Source: CAYVQE01 sp964633205 (GTDB lineage: Bacteria > Myxococcota > B64-G9). From it: DNA of 16,416 bases. Shown here one piece after another: positions 13,370-16,416 of this stretch. Location of the stretch: positions 1 to 16,416 of the forward strand of contig CAZWFN010000139.1 of the NCBI GenBank assembly GCA_964633205.1, given 5' to 3'. The position numbers and the translations under genes are program-made. The first letter of the stretch is position 1. Every line of letters starts with the position of its first letter. Below the pieces are notes generated by a model, which saw only the letters and a list, made by a program, of their open reading frames with translations, did no database searches and was not told the DNA's origin.

Positions 13370-14062
13370 TCAATTCCGGTTCGGTCCGGGGCAGGTGTCG
13401 CGGTGGGGGCAGCGAGCGCAGGGCGGCGGTTTGGCCAGCCGCTGGCCGACCGAGCCCGGCGGCCCGATGCCCATCACGGCGGTGATCGACTTCTCGGGGA
13501 CCATCAACCGATCCGGGGTCAGCTCGATGCCGGTGGCGCCCAGCAAGGACCAGTGGGCGAAGGCGTCCTGCTGCTCCAGCGCCCAGTCGCAGTAGCCGGG
13601 CGAGTAGCGCCGGGTGCTGCCCCGGCCGGCGCGCTCGGCCGCGGCAGCGATCTCCGCCTGGGCCTGGGCGGCCAGCGCCTCGACCGTCTCCGAGGCCACC
13701 GCGTCGAGCAGGGTCAGATCCAGCAAGCGGCCTTCGTCGCTGGCGCGGCGCATCAGCTCCTCGGGGCCCGGGCCGAGGCTGACGGCGAAGGCGGCCACGC
13801 GCTCCGAGCGCTCGAGCAGGGCGGCCAGGCCCAGGCCGGACAACTCCACCCCGTCGGCGGTGCGCACCCGCTGCCGGTCGCGCTCGGCGATATCGACCAG
13901 CAGCCGGGCCCCGCGCGGCCGGCTGGCCGCCAGCACCGCATCGGCGGCTTGCTCGAGCCGCGGCGCCATCTGCTCGGGCACCGCCTCGGCCCCGCCCAGG
14001 AAGCGGCGCACCGCGCCCAGCTCGACCTGGGCGTGCAGGTTGGCCAGGGCGGAGGCGCTCAT
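13370..14062 (-). CDS. Stand-alone methionine synthase activation-domain protein
   Basis: A 230-aa cytoplasmic protein matching the B12-dependent methionine synthase (MetH) activation domain. Diagnostic parts are RYSPGYCDWALEQQ (152-165), GIELTPDRLMVPEKSITAVMGIG (around 178-200) and AVSLGPGPEEL (93-103). In MetH this domain binds AdoMet for reductive methylation of cob(II)alamin; stand-alone copies are known where MetH lacks it or where another corrinoid protein is served. The C-terminus adds a CxxCx5C cluster (C215, C218, C224: CARCPHRDTC), which could bind metal or an Fe-S cluster. The frame is open 74 codons further upstream, but that part reads as low-complexity shadow of the gene before it. 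The ATG at 14062 was chosen because homology begins there and it overlaps the previous stop as ATGA. No MetH or corrinoid protein lies in the window. Confidence 0.85.
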   Translation of the reverse strand: MSASALANLHAQVELGAVRRFLGGAEAVPEQMAPRLEQAADAVLAASRPRGARLLVDIAERDRQRVRTADGVELSGLGLAALLERSERVAAFAVSLGPGPEELMRRASDEGRLLDLTLLDAVASETVEALAAQAQAEIAAAAERAGRGSTRRYSPGYCDWALEQQDAFAHWSLLGATGIELTPDRLMVPEKSITAVMGIGPPGSVGQRLAKPPPCARCPHRDTCPGPNRN

Positions 14063-14265
14063 GGGGCCGGTGCGCTCCGGCTGGCCGGGGCCTGACGCCG
14101 TTGGGTGTCTTCGGCCTTCTCCATGCCTTTGTCCGACAGCCACAAGACCCACAACAGCCCGATGACGGACAGCCCGATGACGCCGATGATGGCCACCTTG
14201 ATCCAGGCATGGCGATCTCTGGCCGACGACCTCGAGGTCCGCTTGCCCTTCAGCCTCGAACCCAT
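14059..14265 (-). CDS. Small single-pass membrane protein, 68 aa
   Basis: A short basic protein with one hydrophobic helix (about 22-43, IKVAIIGVIGLSVIGLLWVL). The N-terminal 20 residues are highly basic (RLKGKRTSRSSARDRH), which predicts an N-in, C-out orientation with a polar Ala/Pro-rich tail outside. I do not recognise a family. Support for a real gene comes from an excellent Shine-Dalgarno (GGGAGG, 6 nt before the ATG), a candidate promoter at the right place, and a 4-bp ATGA overlap with the next gene. It heads the cluster with the MetH-activation and TldD-like genes; a role as an anchor or partner for one of them is possible but unproven. Confidence 0.72.
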   Translation of the reverse strand: MGSRLKGKRTSRSSARDRHAWIKVAIIGVIGLSVIGLLWVLWLSDKGMEKAEDTQRRQAPASRSAPAP

Positions 14266-14270
14266 ATCGA

Positions 14271-14276
14271 CCTCCC
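14271..14276 (-). promoter_or_regulatory. Ribosome binding site of the 68-aa membrane protein gene
   Basis: GGGAGG on the minus strand, 5 nt before the ATG at 14265. It is what makes this short gene convincing and fixes its start within a longer open frame. Confidence 0.7.
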
Positions 14277-14295
14277 CGAGCCAACCCCCCACGAC

Positions 14296-14325
14296 AGTAT
14301 ACTGCACTTCGCTTATGGCCACCAA
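14296..14325 (-). promoter_or_regulatory. Candidate promoter of the 68-aa / MetH-activation / TldD-like cluster
   Basis: On the minus strand, TTGGTG (14325-14320) and TATACT (14301-14296) are separated by 18 bp. The -10 matches consensus at five of six positions; the -35 keeps TTG. Transcription would start near 14290, about 25 nt before the ATG. It lies in the 158-bp gap after the lipoprotein gene, which suggests the cluster has its own promoter. Confidence 0.45.
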
Positions 14326-14423
14326 GGCCGCTGCTGGCTCGATCGCGATCGCCCCGAGAGCAGACGGATCGGACACCGGGCGAGTTGGCGGGTATCTTGA
14401 CCCTGCGCTGCGGGATCGCTGAA

Positions 14424-15698
14424 TCAGCCGCCCCAACCGGCCAGTCGGGCCCACAGGTGCCAGGCGGCGCGACCCTTGAGCACGCAGTTGAGGTTGGCCT
14501 GCTGGGGACTGCTGGAGTGGGCGCAGCCCTGGCAGCCGTCGTAGCCGTCCACCCCGGCGCCGGTGGTCAGCCGGGTCAGCTCGGCGTCCGGGTTGGCCGC
14601 GCACCACTCCAGCGCCCAGTTGCCGCCGTCGTAGTCCAGGTTGTCCCACATGTTCCGGTCCCAGTAGTAGCTGCCGTCCGGGTCGTAGGCCTCGATGTCG
14701 GCGAAGTCGAACAGCCAGCGGTGGTGGTCGGCGCAGTGCTGGCGGATGAGCTGGTTGTTGTAGTGTACGCTGTCCTCTGTCATGTCCTCGCCCTGGCCCT
14801 GGGCGTGGCCGGTCATGAAGACGAAGGTCACCTGCGGGTATTCGGCCACCAGCTTCTCCATGTTGTCGACATAGCGCTGGGCGTCGTGGCCGTCGATGCT
14901 GCACCAGGACCAGACCACTGCGTTGATGTGCTCGTTGTCCGGGTTGTCGAGCAGCTCGCGGGTGGCCACCACCCAGGGGGTGTCGCCGTTGTCGTCCACC
15001 CAGTCGCCCTGGCTCAGGTCGGCGCAGCCGGTGATGCCGTAGTCGTCCAGGTCGAGCGTGCCGGCCGCCTGGCCGCTGTCGTCCCAGGCGTAGCGGTCGC
15101 CGAAGTCCGGGAAGGCTTCGAGCGCGTTCATGCCGGTGATGAGCTGCGAGCCGTGCGAGGTGTGTTGGTAGGCGATGTGCAGCTGCTGCTGGGCGGTGTC
15201 GATGGCGTCGGCCGGTATGGCTGCCAGGTCGGTGTCGCTGTGATCGATGACCCGGTCGGCCGCACAACCGGGCTGCTCGGGCACCCCGCAGCCGCACTGG
15301 CCGGGGTCGGTCTTGTCGGGATCGGCCGGACAGCCGTCGTTGCAGTCGGCGCTGCCGTCGCCGTCGCTGTCATCGTCGGCCGTGCCGCAGCCGCACTGGC
15401 CGGGGGCGGTCTTGTCAGGATCGTCCGGGCACAGATCGTCCTGGCTGGCGGTGCAGCTGCCGGCGTCGCAGAAGCCCGACCGGCAGTCGCTGTCTTCCGC
15501 GCAGCTCGCTCCGTCGGCGCAGGGCGGACAGGAGCCGCCGCAGTCGATGTCGGTCTCGTCGCCGTTGCGCACCGCGTCGGCGCAGCTCGTATCGATGCTG
15601 CCGCTCGTGCCGCAGCCCAGCCCGAGCATGGCGGTCAGGGCCAGCCCGGCCAGCAGCCCGAGCCGGATTGTTGGCCCGGCATCCGTCGCCTGTCGCAT
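14424..15698 (-). CDS. Cys-rich lipoprotein with probable SGNH-like C-terminal domain
   Basis: A 424-aa surface protein. The N-terminus is a lipoprotein-type signal with C29 in AMLGLGCGTSG. Residues about 39-82 form a Cys-rich module (CADAVRNGDETDIDCGGSC, then CADGASC, DSDCRSGFC) of the type repeated in large myxobacterial outer-surface proteins. Residues 91-138 hold two DPDKT-PGQCGCG repeats joined by an Asp-rich DSDGDGSADCNDGC segment, likely Ca-binding. The C-terminal domain (about 150-424) contains IAYQHTSHGSQL (175-186), VTFVFMTGHAQGQ, LFDFADIEAYDPDG and CAHSSSPQQANLNC near the end. Ser181 or Ser184, an Asp near 331-334 and H394 could form an SGNH-hydrolase-type triad, which is inference. 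The ATG at 15698 is chosen over GTG at 15701 because GGGGAG then sits 6 nt away. It is divergent from acnA. Confidence 0.82.
   Translation of the reverse strand: MRQATDAGPTIRLGLLAGLALTAMLGLGCGTSGSIDTSCADAVRNGDETDIDCGGSCPPCADGASCAEDSDCRSGFCDAGSCTASQDDLCPDDPDKTAPGQCGCGTADDDSDGDGSADCNDGCPADPDKTDPGQCGCGVPEQPGCAADRVIDHSDTDLAAIPADAIDTAQQQLHIAYQHTSHGSQLITGMNALEAFPDFGDRYAWDDSGQAAGTLDLDDYGITGCADLSQGDWVDDNGDTPWVVATRELLDNPDNEHINAVVWSWCSIDGHDAQRYVDNMEKLVAEYPQVTFVFMTGHAQGQGEDMTEDSVHYNNQLIRQHCADHHRWLFDFADIEAYDPDGSYYWDRNMWDNLDYDGGNWALEWCAANPDAELTRLTTGAGVDGYDGCQGCAHSSSPQQANLNCVLKGRAAWHLWARLAGWGG
15285..15428 (-). repeat. Two tandem DPDKT-PGQCGCG coding repeats
   Basis: Within the lipoprotein, residues 91-105 (PDDPDKTAPGQCGCG) and 124-138 (PADPDKTDPGQCGCG) are near-identical and 33 residues apart, with an Asp-rich stretch between. 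The two cysteines per repeat probably pair by disulfides outside the cell. Confidence 0.85.
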
Positions 15699-15761
15699 CA
15701 CGATCTCCCCATTCGTTCATTCCCGAATCAATGACGTATTCTAGCATGCCAACGCGGCTGC

Positions 15762-15790
15762 TTGACAGCCTGGAACAGAGGATGCATCGT
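15762..15790 (+). promoter_or_regulatory. Candidate promoter of acnA
   Basis: A perfect TTGACA lies at 15762-15767, followed 17 bp later by the weak hexamer CATCGT (15785-15790). This repeats the pattern before dapF (perfect -35, poor -10), which may reflect the host's promoter style or dependence on an activator. The predicted start is near 15797, about 45 nt before the ATG. Confidence 0.35.
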
Positions 15791-15841
15791 GTCCTGAACC
15801 CAGATGAGGGAGAACACCGCGATCGCGTAGGGGAGTGCGCC

Positions 15842-16416
15842 ATGGCCATACAGGATGCCTTCGGAGCCGCCGCCGAGCTGCAGGTGGCCGGGGGAAAGGT
15901 GGGTCTGTTTCGCCTCGCCGCCCTGGAGCAGCGCGGGCTGCGCGTCGATCGGCTGCCCAACTCGATCAAGGTGCTGCTGGAGGCGGCCCTGCGCCAGATC
16001 GACGGCCAGGCCATCACGCCCGCGGCGGTCGAGACCATCGCCGGCTGGGGGCCCGAGACGGCCGGGCGGTTGGAGATCCCCTTTCTGCCGGCCCGGGTGG
16101 TGATGCAGGACTTCACCGGGGTACCGGCGGTGGTGGACCTGGCAGCGCTGCGCTCGGCGGCCGAGCGCCGGGGCGCCGACCCGTCTCGCATCAACCCGCG
16201 GGTGCCGGTGGACCTGGTGATCGACCACAGCGTACAGGTGGATCGCTTCGGCAGCCGCCAGGCGCCGGCCTACAACGCCGAGCGCGAGTTCGAGCGCAAC
16301 CGCGAGCGCTACACCTTCCTCAAATGGGGCCAGCAGGCCTTCGATCGCTTCCGGGTGGTGCCGCCGGCGACCGGCATCGTCCACCAGGTCAACCTGGAGT
16401 ACCTGGCTCAGGTGGT
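15842..16416 (+). CDS. acnA: Aconitate hydratase A, N-terminal part (cut by the window end)
   Basis: The first 191 complete codons of the AcnA/IRP1-type aconitase, which isomerises citrate to isocitrate in the TCA cycle with a 4Fe-4S cluster. Family blocks are LPNSIKVLLEAALRQ (38-52), PARVVMQDFTGVPAVVDLAA (83-102), VDLVIDHSVQVD (123-134), EFERNRERYTFLKWGQQAF (149-167) and GIVHQVNLEYLAQV (178-191). The cluster cysteines lie beyond the window. The family is about 890-900 aa, so roughly a fifth is present. Small variations are PPATGIVHQ where PPGTGICHQ is common. The ATG at 15842 is preceded by AGGGGAG with 6-nt spacing. It is divergent from the lipoprotein gene. Confidence 0.95.
   Translation, partial: MAIQDAFGAAAELQVAGGKVGLFRLAALEQRGLRVDRLPNSIKVLLEAALRQIDGQAITPAAVETIAGWGPETAGRLEIPFLPARVVMQDFTGVPAVVDLAALRSAAERRGADPSRINPRVPVDLVIDHSVQVDRFGSRQAPAYNAEREFERNRERYTFLKWGQQAFDRFRVVPPATGIVHQVNLEYLAQV

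Noticed and set aside
14063..14284. N-terminal extension of the MetH-activation protein by 74 codons
   Set aside because: The extra part has no family similarity and overlaps the 68-aa gene; the ATGA overlap supports the start at 14062.
14385..15734. Plus-strand open frame of 449 codons rich in Val/Ala/Gly opposite the lipoprotein
   Set aside because: Repetitive antisense of Asp/Cys-rich coding sequence; no motif or ribosome binding site.

Overview
High-GC bacterial DNA, most likely chromosomal, from a Myxococcota-like or other deltaproteobacterial lineage. The pointers are a receiver protein with a DUF4388 (PATAN-type) domain, a lipoprotein with the Cys-rich CGGxCxxC modules and DPDKT-PGQCGCG repeats common in large myxobacterial surface proteins, and extreme GC bias at third codon positions. 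That bias also creates very long spurious antisense reading frames. The assignment is inference from gene content; there is no rRNA or other marker to test it. I see no tRNA, rRNA, CRISPR array, insertion sequence or phage gene.

Layout. (1) 209-4519, + strand: diaminopimelate epimerase (dapF), then two response-regulator proteins. The first overlaps dapF by 4 bp and carries receiver, GAF-like and degenerate GGDEF domains. The second starts 7 bp later and carries receiver, DUF4388, winged-helix-like and degenerate GTPase-like regions. The spacing indicates one operon, with a candidate promoter at 146-174. (2) 9587-4544, - strand: two very large exported membrane proteins (826 and 856 aa) that overlap by 8 bp. 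By eye they are full-length paralogues of each other. The upstream one has a LysM domain inserted in a module that is uninterrupted in the other. (3) 9778-10716, + strand, divergent: a Tat-exported DUF362 protein. (4) 11153-10755, - strand: an orphan 132-aa basic protein behind a 346-bp gene-free stretch containing a three-copy GGAATGGTA motif. (5) 14265-11500, - strand: a coupled cluster of a 68-aa single-pass membrane protein, a stand-alone methionine-synthase (MetH) activation-domain protein, and a TldD/PmbA-type metallopeptidase with a predicted export signal. (6) 15698-14424, - strand: a Cys-rich lipoprotein with a probable SGNH-like C-terminal domain. (7) 15842 to the window end, + strand: the first 191 codons of aconitase (acnA), divergent from the lipoprotein.

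How the genes relate. dapF (lysine and peptidoglycan precursor synthesis), the LysM-bearing exported pair and the exported proteins give the window a loose cell-envelope theme. Only the dapF/regulator unit, the paralogue pair and the three-gene TldD cluster are supported as co-expressed groups by spacing and overlaps. The strongest candidate for something undescribed is the paralogue pair. The two regulators, which combine receivers with apparently dead output domains (SDHEY in place of GGDEF, and a GTPase-like fold without a P-loop), are a second candidate. Both rest on reading by eye and need profile searches.
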